This document shows positions 11,579 to 20,557 of a stretch of DNA of 64,000 bases, one piece after another; within the stretch, counting starts at the first letter, position 1; each line of letters opens with the position of its first letter. A program made the position numbers and the translations under genes. Origin of the DNA: DASCQC01 sp036012865 (GTDB lineage: Bacteria; Pseudomonadota; Gammaproteobacteria; Comchoanobacterales; Comchoanobacteraceae); the NCBI GenBank assembly GCA_036012865.1, contig DASCQC010000029.1, positions 1-64,000 of the forward strand, written 5' to 3'. The notes under the pieces are model-generated. The model ran no database searches, had not been told where the DNA came from, and worked only from the letters and a program-made list of their open reading frames with translations.

Positions 11579-12248
11579 GAGCTGCTCCTGATGATCCCAT
11601 GGAACTTGAACCCTTGCCTCGAATAGTCTTAGGAACCGTTGTTCTTGGCTCTAAGTCTACAGGCTCATAAACACATCTTGCCAAAGTTGCATCATATCGA
11701 ACCTCTACCTCACCAGAAAGCGGGAAATCTTTTCTAAAGGGGTGACCCATAAAACCGTAATCTGTTAAAATTCGGCGCAAATCTGGATGCCCATCAAACA
11801 ATATACCCATCAGGTCAAAGGCTTCTCGCTCATACCAATTAGCTGCGCCCCATAGGGGTTCAACTGACGGGTGAATAAGTGCCTTATTTTCAACAAAACA
11901 GCGCACTCGGACGCGATGATTATGGCGGGTTGAAAGACAATGATAAACCACGGCAAAACGAGGGTGAACAGGATCTTCCTGCTGATTCATGGGGTCTACT
12001 GCCCTAGAATAACCCGTTGAGGTAACCTCCCGCGTCTCCCATTCACTTTGACCATAAGATAAGTAGTCAACGACACACAAATCAATCAACGTGTCAAAAT
12101 CAAAATCAGCATGAGTTTTTAAGAAGTTCATGAGCCGCATGAATTCACTCGAAGACACCTCTAAGGTCAGTGAATCATGGCTTAAAATACACGTGCAATA
12201 ACGAAGGTGCTTGGCAATGTTCATCTGTAATCGATCAACAGCACTCAT
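11571..12248 (-). CDS. nuoC: NADH-quinone oxidoreductase subunit C
   Basis: 30-kDa peripheral-arm subunit (225 residues). The signature [20 protein letters not shown] is visible, followed by [16 protein letters not shown] start at 12248 ([10 protein letters not shown]) because this gives a 4-nt ATGA overlap with the nuoB stop and a normal N-terminus. A longer in-frame start at 12335 would run back through the end of nuoB. The C-terminal tail [16 protein letters not shown] is low-complexity. Confidence 0.95.
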   Translation of the reverse strand: MSAVDRLQMNIAKHLRYCTCILSHDSLTLEVSSSEFMRLMNFLKTHADFDFDTLIDLCVVDYLSYGQSEWETREVTSTGYSRAVDPMNQQEDPVHPRFAVVYHCLSTRHNHRVRVRCFVENKALIHPSVEPLWGAANWYEREAFDLMGILFDGHPDLRRILTDYGFMGHPFRKDFPLSGEVEVRYDATLARCVYEPVDLEPRTTVPKTIRGKGSSSMGSSGAAHE

Positions 12249-12724
12249 GCGATCTCCTTCCACTTTTCTCCGTAACGGATTTTGTTTTGCAATTGAATAA
12301 TTGCATACACCAAAGCCTCTGCTGTGGGGGGGCACCCTGGAACATAAACATCCACAGGAATGATCCTATCGCACCCACGAACCACGGAGTAGGAGTAATG
12401 GTAATAACCTCCTCCGTTCGCACAAGATCCCATCGAAATAACATATCGAGGCTCCCCCATCAAATCATAAGCTCGCCGCAAAGCTGGGGCCATTTTATTG
12501 CACAAAGTTCCCGCAACAATCATCACATCTGATTGCCGGGGGCTACCTCGAAATAAGCCTGCCCCAAAGCGGTCCAAATCATACCGTGCCGCTGCAGCAT
12601 GCATCATTTCTACAGCACAACATGCCAACCCAAAGGTCATGGGCCACATTGAACCTGACCTTGCCCAAGCAACAAGATCATCCAATGAAGCAATATAAAA
12701 ACCTTTTTCTATTACATCAGACAT
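12245..12724 (-). CDS. nuoB: NADH-quinone oxidoreductase subunit B (cluster N2)
   Basis: Carries the N2 [4Fe-4S] cluster that reduces quinone (159 residues). The tandem ligand cysteines are visible in LACCAVEMM, with the others in [10 protein letters not shown] and [10 protein letters not shown]. The length is standard. It lies 69 nt downstream of nuoA, the widest gap in the operon; I see no clear terminator or promoter in that gap. Confidence 0.97.
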   Translation of the reverse strand: MSDVIEKGFYIASLDDLVAWARSGSMWPMTFGLACCAVEMMHAAAARYDLDRFGAGLFRGSPRQSDVMIVAGTLCNKMAPALRRAYDLMGEPRYVISMGSCANGGGYYHYSYSVVRGCDRIIPVDVYVPGCPPTAEALVYAIIQLQNKIRYGEKWKEIA

Positions 12725-12793
12725 TTATGCCCCTTATACCCAAACAAAAACCCACCCTACTGGCGCTTAAAAGAAAGCCGCTGACAGGAAGGT

Positions 12794-13150
12794 TCAATCC
12801 CACTCTAAGGCTCCTTTGCGCCACTCATAGACAAAGCCTACAATTAACACGGTTAAAAAAACCACCATGGAGACAATTGCTAACGTGGGCATTTCTCGAA
12901 AATAGACAGCCCAGGGAAACAAAAAGGCAGTTTCAAGATCAAACACGATGAATACAATGGCAATCAAGTAATAGCGAACATTAAAGGGCATTCTCGTTTC
13001 TTCAAACGGATCAAACCCGCACTCAAACGCCGAATTCTTGGCCGGATCAGGTCGTCGTGGCGCAATCAATAAAGATAAAATTGGTGGAACCACACCAATC
13101 AATACACCGACAACGACAAAAACCAATATTGGAAGGTATTCAACCAACAT
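12794..13150 (-). CDS. nuoA: NADH-quinone oxidoreductase subunit A
   Basis: Small three-helix membrane subunit (118 residues), first gene of the nuo block. Signatures are PDPAKNSAFECGFDPFEE with the conserved Cys, and FIVFDLETAFLFPWAV. I start at 13150 (MLVEYLPIL). The in-frame extension to 13195 is an artefact, because it reads through the tRNA-Leu sequence. The gene begins 18 nt after the tRNA, so the primary transcript probably carries the tRNA and is cut by RNase P and 3'-end processing. Confidence 0.96.
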   Translation of the reverse strand: MLVEYLPILVFVVVGVLIGVVPPILSLLIAPRRPDPAKNSAFECGFDPFEETRMPFNVRYYLIAIVFIVFDLETAFLFPWAVYFREMPTLAIVSMVVFLTVLIVGFVYEWRKGALEWD

Positions 13151-13168
13151 GCTATTACCCCTCATTCC

Positions 13169-13252
13169 TGCCGAAGGTCGGACTCGAACCGACACGCCTC
13201 AATTGGCACTGCCCCCTCAAGGCAGCGTGTCTACCAATTCCACCACTTCGGC
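13169..13252 (-). tRNA. tRNA-Leu (anticodon GAG)
   Basis: Cloverleaf read by eye: the acceptor GCCGAAG pairs with CTTCGGC plus discriminator A. The anticodon stem CTGCC/GGCAG holds the loop TTGAGGG (anticodon GAG, reads CUC). There is a long variable arm and the T-loop GGTTCGAGTCC. The sequence is very close to E. coli tRNA-Leu(GAG). CCA is not encoded. It sits between secG and nuoA, a position in the secG-nuo region also seen in enterobacteria. Confidence 0.96.
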
Positions 13253-13258
13253 AAACCT

Positions 13259-13549
13259 TTATTTACCTTTCTGAACCGGAGTTGTTGGGATCGTTGACTT
13301 TAACAAAGAACGATCAACACCTCCCCCTTCATACTGCCCTAATAAAAGGCTGGTAGTAAAAAACAACATCGCTAAAGCGGTCGTTAATTTTACCATCAAT
13401 GAAGTTGTCCCCCCACTTCCGAAAAGACTATTGGAACTACCGCTACCAAAAGCAACGCCCATATCTGCGCCCTTGCCATGCTGAACCAGCACAACAATAA
13501 TCAGGGCAACACATGTCATCACATGGATGACGAACAATAACTGCTGCAT
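13259..13549 (-). CDS. secG: Protein-export membrane protein SecG
   Basis: Small two-helix partner of SecY and SecE that speeds Sec-dependent export (96 residues). Visible features are the first hydrophobic segment, the conserved VLVQHGKGADMGVAFGSGSS loop (20 residues), and the second hydrophobic segment ending SLLLGQ. The start at 13549 lies 31 nt inside the 3' end of tpiA, which is consistent with coupled expression. The order tpiA-secG-tRNA-Leu-nuo is conserved in many gammaproteobacteria. Confidence 0.95.
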   Translation of the reverse strand: MQQLLFVIHVMTCVALIIVVLVQHGKGADMGVAFGSGSSNSLFGSGGTTSLMVKLTTALAMLFFTTSLLLGQYEGGGVDRSLLKSTIPTTPVQKGK

Positions 13550-14271
13550 AAATCCACCACCTTACAAAACAATTCAGGGGATAAAGACACCCCTCCTATC
13601 AAAAAACCGTCAACCCCACTTACCTTCATAATACTTTTAGCATTCTCTGGATTAACGCTTCCGCCATAGATTATAGGGACAGATGCACCTTTTGCCAAGT
13701 AATTATTTGTATAATCTGAAATACATTGATGCATGTCCTCAATCTCTTCCATGGAAGCCGATCGCCCCTGACCTATAGCCCAAACTGGCTCGTAGGCTAT
13801 AATCAAGTCTTCAGGAGGTTTGTTAGATTGAAAAACAGGCTTCAATTGCTCAAGAACAACCTCACGAGCACGCCCCTGAGATCTGGCAACAGCATCCTCT
13901 CCCACACAAAGAACAGGCGTCATTCCATGTGATGCAACATAAAAACACTTCTTGGCCACCCACTCAGATTCTTCATGAAAGATCTTTCTTCTCTCTGAAT
14001 GCCCCACGCAGACCCAATGGCAACCTAGCTCCTTTAACATAACCCCTGAAACCGCCCCGGTTATAGCACCCTCATCCTCAGGGTAAACATCTTGTGCCCC
14101 AACCTTAATACCTGGTATGAGATCACCCGCAAGGCCTAAATAGGGGTACGGTAACAACAATCCCGGAAAAACACCTTCCAATGAATTACTTAACAATCCC
14201 TTATTGTAAGAATTAAAACCTTTAAGAAGATCACGGTTTCCATTCATTTTCCAATTACCTAAAACAATCAT
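13519..14271 (-). CDS. tpiA: Triosephosphate isomerase
   Basis: Interconverts dihydroxyacetone phosphate and glyceraldehyde 3-phosphate in glycolysis (250 residues, usual length). Catalytic elements are visible: Asn/Lys in GNWKMNG, His in VGHSERR, Glu in AYEPVWAIGQG, and the phosphate loop IYGGSV with FLIGGVS. The start has GGGAGGG 6 nt upstream and a good promoter at 14295-14323. It is the first gene of the long leftward transcription unit that leads into secG, tRNA-Leu and nuo. Confidence 0.97.
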   Translation of the reverse strand: MIVLGNWKMNGNRDLLKGFNSYNKGLLSNSLEGVFPGLLLPYPYLGLAGDLIPGIKVGAQDVYPEDEGAITGAVSGVMLKELGCHWVCVGHSERRKIFHEESEWVAKKCFYVASHGMTPVLCVGEDAVARSQGRAREVVLEQLKPVFQSNKPPEDLIIAYEPVWAIGQGRSASMEEIEDMHQCISDYTNNYLAKGASVPIIYGGSVNPENAKSIMKVSGVDGFLIGGVSLSPELFCKVVDLCSSYCSSSM

Positions 14272-14294
14272 AAATACCCTCCCAAGATAAAGTC

Positions 14295-14323
14295 ATATTA
14301 ACCACTGATAAGATAAACTACAA
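14295..14323 (-). promoter_or_regulatory. Sigma70-type promoter for tpiA-secG-tRNA-nuo
   Basis: On the - strand TTGTAG and TAATAT are separated by exactly 17 nt. The predicted start site lies about 15 nt upstream of the tpiA start codon. I see no other equally good promoter before nuoA, so this may serve much of the 14-kb unit. Confidence 0.65.
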
Positions 14324-14327
14324 GTAG

Positions 14328-14356
14328 TTGACAAAAGTAAAAAATAGAAGTAAAAT
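14328..14356 (+). promoter_or_regulatory. Sigma70-type promoter for the MSHA-like operon
   Basis: A consensus TTGACA is followed after exactly 17 nt by TAAAAT, 28 nt before the mshI-like start codon. It is back to back with the tpiA promoter, with only 4 nt between the two -35 boxes. A strong consensus match suggests constitutive expression unless a repressor acts here. Confidence 0.7.
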
Positions 14357-14384
14357 TTTTATTTATGGTAATGGGAATTAGTTT

Positions 14385-15845
14385 ATGGGCCTCAATGGAA
14401 AATTCGGCTCTTCATACAGCAGCAGCTTCTTAATTCAAGAAAGGAATGTTATTGTTTCTGTTTGCAGCCAACGCTACAAGAACAACGAATTAATTTACTT
14501 TAACACCATCCCCATCAACGAAGTTATTTCACATGAAGCGGTTCAACAAATCTTCCGATTGAAACGCACTCAACACACCTTAATCCTGCCCCCATCGCAC
14601 TACGAAATAAGCCCTATAAACTTACCAAAAGACATCGACAACATCACCCAAGAAGACCTTGAAACCCTCATTCAAGAACAACATGAAACCGAGATTAAAG
14701 GCAAACAAATTGACTACACACCTATCGCCAATCAACACAAAAAAGCATACGGCATCACCGCCAATGCCTCACACATCCACAACCTCCTTAATCACTTTGG
14801 CCCCTATAAAAACTACTTTGACATCGTCACAACATTTGACCACGCTTGCACAGGTCTTTACGAAAACCTTAACATAGACTTAGTCAACACCCTGCTTATT
14901 TTATGCGGCCCTACTTGCTCTAGAGCCATCTGGCTATCATGCAATGGGGTTAGCAAAATTACCCCCCTACCGAACCTTAAAAAAGAAACCAATCTCAACA
15001 CAGCCATCGCAGATGAAATCACCCAAACAACTGAAAAAAACATCCAACGATTTCTTGATCAGCAAGAAAAAAAACGGCATCGCATTATTGTAGCCGCATC
15101 AGATCAAGACACTGAAACACTCCTTATAAAGAAGCTTCAAAAAAACACTGACACACACATCGAAAAAGCCAAATTTAGCTTCCTACTTCCATCCATACCT
15201 CAACACCCATCACCCAGCGACCTCGCTACGATAGGCTCATCACTCTTTTACGCCACAAAACACCCCATTGTCAGACCCATCAACTTGTTGCCACAAAACA
15301 TAAGAAAAAAATCAATCATGGTGTTTTTTGACTTCTTTACCCTCTTCCGCTTGTTCGTTGCAGCACTCATCAGCACCAGCTTCATTGGCATGCAAGCCTA
15401 TACAAAGCACAACACGCTGCAGCAACTATCCAGTGAAAACAATCAAGCCATCGCCCAACTGGAGCAACTTCACAACGATCACCAAAAACATAAAGAAGAC
15501 ATTCATGCCGTTGCCGTAGCCAGCAAACAGCTCATTCATACCGAGAAAGGTTTTTCAGAATATTTTTTAGCCCTATCACAAAACATCAGCCATGGCATAT
15601 GGATCACCAACATCGTCATCCAAAACAACCCCCCCAATATACGCGTTGAAGGGTACTCATTTGAAGCAAAACTAGCCTCAAAATTTCACAGCCAACTAAA
15701 AAAAACTGACCTCTTCTCTCAAACACAAATCGTTGTTGAGGGATCATCAAAAGTAAAGAAAAAGAAGACAACCTCCTCCACAGCAGCAGCAGCTGAACCT
15801 TATACTCACTTTCTAATTCAATCAACCTCTAGGAAAAATAGATAA
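14385..15845 (+). CDS. MshI-like pilus assembly protein (PilM-like plus PilN-like regions in one chain)
   Basis: Probable cytoplasmic/inner-membrane assembly component of an MSHA-type type IV pilus (486 residues). Residues 1 to about 300 resemble the actin-fold PilM/MshI part. A hydrophobic helix follows at about 318-338, then a coiled-coil stretch (QQLSSENNQAIAQLEQLHND) and a PilN-like periplasmic domain with SHGIWITNIVIQ and an IRVEGYSFEAKLASKF segment. In many species these are two proteins (MshI1 and MshI2). The family call rests mainly on the order of the downstream genes. The stop overlaps the next start (TAATG). The protein is rich in Q, H, T and N, following the strand base bias. Confidence 0.75.
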   Translation: MGLNGKFGSSYSSSFLIQERNVIVSVCSQRYKNNELIYFNTIPINEVISHEAVQQIFRLKRTQHTLILPPSHYEISPINLPKDIDNITQEDLETLIQEQHETEIKGKQIDYTPIANQHKKAYGITANASHIHNLLNHFGPYKNYFDIVTTFDHACTGLYENLNIDLVNTLLILCGPTCSRAIWLSCNGVSKITPLPNLKKETNLNTAIADEITQTTEKNIQRFLDQQEKKRHRIIVAASDQDTETLLIKKLQKNTDTHIEKAKFSFLLPSIPQHPSPSDLATIGSSLFYATKHPIVRPINLLPQNIRKKSIMVFFDFFTLFRLFVAALISTSFIGMQAYTKHNTLQQLSSENNQAIAQLEQLHNDHQKHKEDIHAVAVASKQLIHTEKGFSEYFLALSQNISHGIWITNIVIQNNPPNIRVEGYSFEAKLASKFHSQLKKTDLFSQTQIVVEGSSKVKKKKTTSSTAAAAEPYTHFLIQSTSRKNR

Positions 15846-16423
15846 TGACAAATATTCTATTTATACTCAATGACAGATCTAAATGGCTTAATAAGATATT
15901 ACGAGTCTTACTTGCACTAACAGTCACCGCCCCTGTATTTTACTGGCATAAAATTCAGAATCCTGAGCTTACAAAAAGGATTGAGGATATCAACAAAAGC
16001 ATTCAATCTACGAAAGAAGAAATCAGTTCCACACAACAAACCCATGCCCGCGAAAAAACCAAATTCATTTTGAAGCACTCATTATCGAAACCCAATGAGG
16101 TTGTAGAAACATCCAACACAGCCATATCAAAGTATCCCGAGATGCAAATGATTGCGCTGGATGAGTTTCTTCCCGAATCCGCAAAAAACAACCAATTAAT
16201 TGATTATTCAATCATTGACAATAATATAGTAAAAGTAGGTTTTGAGCTCAAAGCTAGAACACGTTACAACACATCCTACGAACTACTCAAATCACTCGAA
16301 AAAATCACTACCACTCTTTACTGGGATAGTGTACATTATATAGTGTATGATTATCCTTATGCTGTAATGGACTTAAAGTACTTTATTATGAATGAAGAGG
16401 AAAAAGACAATGGAAGTTATTAA
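15845..16423 (+). CDS. MshJ/PilO-like inner-membrane protein
   Basis: 192 residues with one N-terminal membrane segment (about residues 20-36, LRVLLALTVTAPVFYW) and a coiled coil (IEDINKSIQSTKEEISSTQQ). A small periplasmic domain with the PilO-type pattern follows: MIALDEFLPESA, then VGFELKARTRYNTSYELLKSLE. In MSHA systems MshJ fills the PilO role, aligning the inner-membrane ring with the secretin. Sequence similarity is weak; the operon position supports it. It overlaps both flanking genes. Confidence 0.65.
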   Translation: MTNILFILNDRSKWLNKILRVLLALTVTAPVFYWHKIQNPELTKRIEDINKSIQSTKEEISSTQQTHAREKTKFILKHSLSKPNEVVETSNTAISKYPEMQMIALDEFLPESAKNNQLIDYSIIDNNIVKVGFELKARTRYNTSYELLKSLEKITTTLYWDSVHYIVYDYPYAVMDLKYFIMNEEEKDNGSY

Positions 16424-16802
16424 GTATGCTTTAATAACACTGTTAATTACTATCATGGGTACAGGTGGTGCTTCTATATGGGACCCCACTACTCGACCCA
16501 AGAAAGATATTAATCATAACGTATCCCCCAAGCAATTATCACTAGAAATGGTCTACATATCCAATGGTCATAAGGTGGCCATTATTAATGGGGAAGGCTA
16601 CTCCGAAGGTGATTATATCGGTGCTAGCAGAGTTCAACACATCGAGTTAAATTCGATTATTTTAATTTCTAAAAATAAAACTTACCACCTTCAAATTGAT
16701 AGCACTTCCCCACAAATGAACATCATCCACGAGGACAATAAGGGTCAGAAAACAAGCTCCTTAAAATCTTCATCCAAAAGAACCCCCAGGAAACAAACAT
16801 GA
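16410..16802 (+). CDS. MshK/PilP-like periplasmic protein
   Basis: A short protein (130 residues from the start used) with an N-terminal hydrophobic export or anchor segment (VIKYALITLLITIMGTGG) and a small beta-rich domain (IINGEGYSEGDYIGASRVQH) typical of MshK/PilP/GspC-like proteins that contact the secretin. I start at 16410 (MEVIKYAL) because a GAAGAGG site lies 9 nt upstream; an ATG at 16392 in the same frame is possible. The end overlaps the secretin start by 4 nt. Confidence 0.6.
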   Translation: MEVIKYALITLLITIMGTGGASIWDPTTRPKKDINHNVSPKQLSLEMVYISNGHKVAIINGEGYSEGDYIGASRVQHIELNSIILISKNKTYHLQIDSTSPQMNIIHEDNKGQKTSSLKSSSKRTPRKQT

Positions 16803-18436
16803 ACTATCTACACCTATGCATATGCACCTTAACGCTGTTTGTTTCAGGATGTGTAGACTACAGCTCCGTCAATGATACTTTAATAGACATCAAGACCAGT
16901 CTAAATAGCGCCGTCGATAAGAACACATCCCTTGCAGATAACAAACAGACAGTCTCAACCAAAGTGCCGTCTAATGTTGATGACTTACTCATTAAAACCA
17001 ACCCGAACAAGAACAAAAAGAAGTTTTCGTTCTCCATCAAAGAAATGCCAGCAAAAGTATTTTTTTCAGGGCTAGCAACTGGGACCAAAACCAACATCAT
17101 TGTCGACCCATCAATCGATGACCAAATTTCTCTGAACTTGAAATATGTTACGTTGGATAACGTCTTTGAAACACTTCATGGTCTATACGGCTATCATATT
17201 ACTGGAAATAATGTCGGGTACAAGGTCAGCCCAAAACAACTTGAAACCCGGGTCTTTCTAGTTAACCGAATGAACATCGAAAGAACAGGGTCCAGCTCAA
17301 TGTCAGTATCAAGTTCTGATTTAGCCCAAAAGGAAATTGGCGGTGAATCAACAACCAGTTCAAAAAAAACATCATCGGCATCTTCATCCACTGTTTCAAC
17401 AACATACAATGACTCTAGCTTCTGGAATAAGCTGCAATCAACAATCGAACAAATGATTGGGCTTCATCTCGACAGAACAACCTCATCATCGTCAAAATCT
17501 AGTAAAAAAACAAAATCAAGCAAATCCAAGAAGAAGAAAATATCAGATGAAACCACACCCTCTAGCAAAAAAATTGTAAGTATCGACCCCAATTTAGGAA
17601 CTGTTGTGGTAACGGCTTACCCCGATGAATTAAACACCATACAAGAATACATTAAAACCCTACAAAGACTTTCTGATAAGCAAGTTATCATTGAAGCAAA
17701 AATCTTAGATGTTGGGTTAAATAAACATCATAGAGAAGGCTTGGATCTTAACCTTCCCAAAACATTCTTCAAACCTAATATGTTTAATAATGGCACCAGT
17801 GACGAAACACCCACCTTAGGTTACTCAGTCGCATCAACAACCACTGACTTTTCAATTGCCCTTAATTTTATTAGCAAGCAAGGAGACATTACGATTCTTT
17901 CAAGCCCGCGTGTATCTACCATGAATAATCAGAAGGCTGTTATTAAAATAGGCAGTGATAAATATTTTGCAACAACCTCCTCCAAAACTACGAGCAGATC
18001 ATCTTCCTCATCAACCGTGGACTCAGTTGATGTAACCCCTATATTCTCAGGTGTTGCGCTTGATGTCACACCTGAAATATCCGCCGATAACTCAGTCACT
18101 CTGCACATTCATCCTTATATATCAGAAGTAACCAGTGAAACCTTCGCAACCAATAATTCTGAAGGCAAAAGCATCATACTCAGACTCCCCAAAGTAACGG
18201 TGACTGAATCTGATACCGTTGTGAGAGCAAAAGATGGTGAAGTTATCGTCATTGGTGGATTAATGAAACAAATGAGTGAAGATCATGACACAAGAATTCC
18301 TGGCTTTAGAAATTTCAATCCCAATAGAGAAAATAAAATGGACAAGCGTGAAATGGTTATATTACTCAAACCAACCGTAGTCAAGAACAAGACATGGAGT
18401 AAGGCAATGACTGAGTTCAACAGCAGAATAAGGTAG
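16799..18436 (+). CDS. MshL-like secretin, lipoprotein
   Basis: Outer-membrane secretin pore of the MSHA-type machine (545 residues). A lipoprotein signal with lipobox VSGC puts the lipid-bearing Cys at residue 18. A secretin N-terminal domain follows at about 78-140 (IIVDPSIDDQISLNLKYV), then a Ser/Thr/Lys-rich linker at about 165-260 with poly-Ser and poly-Lys runs. The secretin core runs from about 285 to the end (VIIEAKILDVGLN, ITILSSPRVSTMNNQKAVIKIG, VIVIGGLMK). The low-complexity linker sits between the ring-forming domains and could be species-specific. Confidence 0.85.
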   Translation: MNYLHLCICTLTLFVSGCVDYSSVNDTLIDIKTSLNSAVDKNTSLADNKQTVSTKVPSNVDDLLIKTNPNKNKKKFSFSIKEMPAKVFFSGLATGTKTNIIVDPSIDDQISLNLKYVTLDNVFETLHGLYGYHITGNNVGYKVSPKQLETRVFLVNRMNIERTGSSSMSVSSSDLAQKEIGGESTTSSKKTSSASSSTVSTTYNDSSFWNKLQSTIEQMIGLHLDRTTSSSSKSSKKTKSSKSKKKKISDETTPSSKKIVSIDPNLGTVVVTAYPDELNTIQEYIKTLQRLSDKQVIIEAKILDVGLNKHHREGLDLNLPKTFFKPNMFNNGTSDETPTLGYSVASTTTDFSIALNFISKQGDITILSSPRVSTMNNQKAVIKIGSDKYFATTSSKTTSRSSSSSTVDSVDVTPIFSGVALDVTPEISADNSVTLHIHPYISEVTSETFATNNSEGKSIILRLPKVTVTESDTVVRAKDGEVIVIGGLMKQMSEDHDTRIPGFRNFNPNRENKMDKREMVILLKPTVVKNKTWSKAMTEFNSRIR

Positions 18437-18439
18437 TGC

Positions 18440-19369
18440 ATGTACAAGAACTTCTTTGACATTAATTTTCTTCCTTTTGCCATCATGCCAGATGTTAGGT
18501 TTTATTGTCACCTACCCTCACATGATGAGGCGGTTAATTCAATTGCTTATAGCATCGCCAATGGTGACAGTTTAATCACAGTCACAGGTGAAATAGGTGT
18601 TGGAAAAACTATTGTCTGCAAAAAAGTCATCAGAATATTAGAAAAAGAAAACCATATTTGCCATATCCCCAACCCAAGCTTTTCAACCAATGACTTTTAT
18701 CGATCTATTTTACACCTATTAGGAAGCCAGAAAGCTCATAAAGACAGCGAGAGATATGACTTGTTTCAAGCCATTCAAGAAATATTGATTACCTACCGTA
18801 AACAAAAAAAGAATGTCGTTGTCATTATAGACGAAGGTCAACTAATGAACGCCCAAATGCTTGAGAGCATTCGATTACTCACCAACTTAGAATTAAATAA
18901 TGAAAAGCTCATTCAAATTGTACTTTTTGGCCAACCTGAACTCGCTGAACAGATCGAAAGAAAAGACCTGAGACAATTTGCCCAAAGAATTATCTTCAGC
19001 TATCAAATTCGAAGGCTATCGCTGGAAGAATCAAATCAATACATCACACACCGATTAATCCAGGCAGGCCATACCAATGGCTTAATGTTTTCAACTAAAG
19101 CCAATAAATTTCTGCATAAACACAGCCAAGGTGTTCCTAGAATCATCAACATTCTTGCTCACAAGGCTATGATGTATGCCTACTCGCGCAATGCCTTGCA
19201 AATCGATATTAATGCCATCAAGGCTGCCGTCAAAGACTCCCCTAATGCCATATCATCTATCTATTATAGTGATAATAACAGTTCACCCTCGGTGATAACT
19301 GCTTTAACCATCATTGCATTGTCGTTATCCATCTTTCTTATTGCCTTAGTCAACTTAATTGGAATCTAA
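18440..19369 (+). CDS. MshM-like AAA ATPase (ExeA family)
   Basis: 309 residues. Walker A GEIGVGKT is at about residues 50-57 and Walker B VVVIIDEGQ at about 127-135. The lid region HSQGVPRIINILAHKA is characteristic of ExeA/MshM ATPases. It ends with a C-terminal membrane helix (VITALTIIALSLSIFLIALV), anchoring the ATPase at the inner membrane. ExeA-type proteins help secretins assemble through the peptidoglycan. It lies 3 nt after the secretin gene and 3 nt before the TPR gene. Confidence 0.85.
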   Translation: MYKNFFDINFLPFAIMPDVRFYCHLPSHDEAVNSIAYSIANGDSLITVTGEIGVGKTIVCKKVIRILEKENHICHIPNPSFSTNDFYRSILHLLGSQKAHKDSERYDLFQAIQEILITYRKQKKNVVVIIDEGQLMNAQMLESIRLLTNLELNNEKLIQIVLFGQPELAEQIERKDLRQFAQRIIFSYQIRRLSLEESNQYITHRLIQAGHTNGLMFSTKANKFLHKHSQGVPRIINILAHKAMMYAYSRNALQIDINAIKAAVKDSPNAISSIYYSDNNSSPSVITALTIIALSLSIFLIALVNLIGI

Positions 19370-19372
19370 ATT

Positions 19373-20557
19373 ATGAGCTTAATTGGAGACGCTATTAAAA
19401 AAGTTAACCAGAACAAACAGCTGAACAGAGAACGTCCTAGAAATAATAAGACACACCTCGATCATCCAAAAGAGCCCTACTCGAATGACCACTATAGCTC
19501 TAAACAAAACAATAGAGATCCCTACATTGACTCTGTGTCTGAATATTCATTTAAAATGAGCTCGCTTAACTCTATTACCATGGGTTTGATTGCATTTATT
19601 AGTATCCTTTCAATCACATCAGGGCTCCTAATTTACAAACATTATTACCTAGAACCCATCAATAAAAATGGACACACCCATAACCCACCCGAGTCCTTCA
19701 TATCACCTCACGTAGATGAACCTGGGCTAAAAAAACGAACAACACATACGCCTTCACACACTCAGGCAACAACACCTATTGAATCTCCAACCAATACGAC
19801 CTTACCGTTTGTCAAAAGCGACCTTATCAATACCCCGAAAAACTTCCCTCAAACAAAAAAAACTCCTGATAATTATATCAAATCACATACCAGCTCAGGA
19901 AACTCCCACCCAGTTATTGTGTTTAACCCAGAAAACAAAGACGGTCATCACACTGTTAGCCCCGCCAATGTGCCTACCCTTGATGCTGAAAAATTCTACA
20001 ACTTACGCTTCTTAGAAATACAAGAAGGAAAACTAATCAAAGCCTTAGTAGCCCTGCATATGGTGGCACAAAACCAAACATTTTATATGCAAACCATTAT
20101 TCACCTGTGTGAAAGCTTAAGAGAAAAAGGAAAATTTGAAGAAGCCAAAGCCGTCATTAACGCAGGCATTGATAATTATCCTAATGAAATACCGTTTATT
20201 CTTCAACTATCCTCAACCTACTTAGGAGCCAATGAATACGAACAAAGTGTTCAACTATTAGAAAAATACACCCCTGATTTTGATGAGAACCCTGAATACT
20301 ACGCCTTATTAGCCTACAGTTACCTCAAGGTCAATCGATTACGTGAATCTGTTAACTTATATAAACAACTGGTTATTTTTGATTCAACCAATGCTCCATG
20401 GTGGATAGGTTTAGGCATTGGATATCAAAATAAATCCCAACGAAAACTTGCCTTAGAGGCCTTCAGGCATGCATTAAGGGTGAGTAAAGACCAAGCTACT
20501 TACAAACCTTTCTTGGAAGAACGAATTACTGAAATGACCAAGGATCAAATTCTATGA
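19373..20557 (+). CDS. MshN-like membrane-anchored TPR protein
   Basis: 394 residues. It starts with MSLIGDAIKKVNQ, like other MshN proteins. A single membrane helix spans about 62-84 (SITMGLIAFISILSITSGLL), followed by a Pro/Thr-rich periplasmic linker to about 195 and at least four TPR-like repeats (for example FEEAKAVINAGIDNYPNEIP, YALLAYSYLKVNRLRESVNL) to the end. The likely role is a periplasmic scaffold of the pilus machine. It overlaps the ATPase gene downstream by 4 nt. Confidence 0.75.
   Translation: MSLIGDAIKKVNQNKQLNRERPRNNKTHLDHPKEPYSNDHYSSKQNNRDPYIDSVSEYSFKMSSLNSITMGLIAFISILSITSGLLIYKHYYLEPINKNGHTHNPPESFISPHVDEPGLKKRTTHTPSHTQATTPIESPTNTTLPFVKSDLINTPKNFPQTKKTPDNYIKSHTSSGNSHPVIVFNPENKDGHHTVSPANVPTLDAEKFYNLRFLEIQEGKLIKALVALHMVAQNQTFYMQTIIHLCESLREKGKFEEAKAVINAGIDNYPNEIPFILQLSSTYLGANEYEQSVQLLEKYTPDFDENPEYYALLAYSYLKVNRLRESVNLYKQLVIFDSTNAPWWIGLGIGYQNKSQRKLALEAFRHALRVSKDQATYKPFLEERITEMTKDQIL

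Noticed and set aside
12586..12951. 121-codon open frame on + over nuoA/nuoB
   Set aside because: Antisense shadow of two conserved nuo genes with no ribosome site or family resemblance.
13151..13195. Longer NuoA start reading SVRVRPSAGMRGN
   Set aside because: The added codons are the 3' end of tRNA-Leu and its trailer; nuoA at 13150 has the normal N-terminus.
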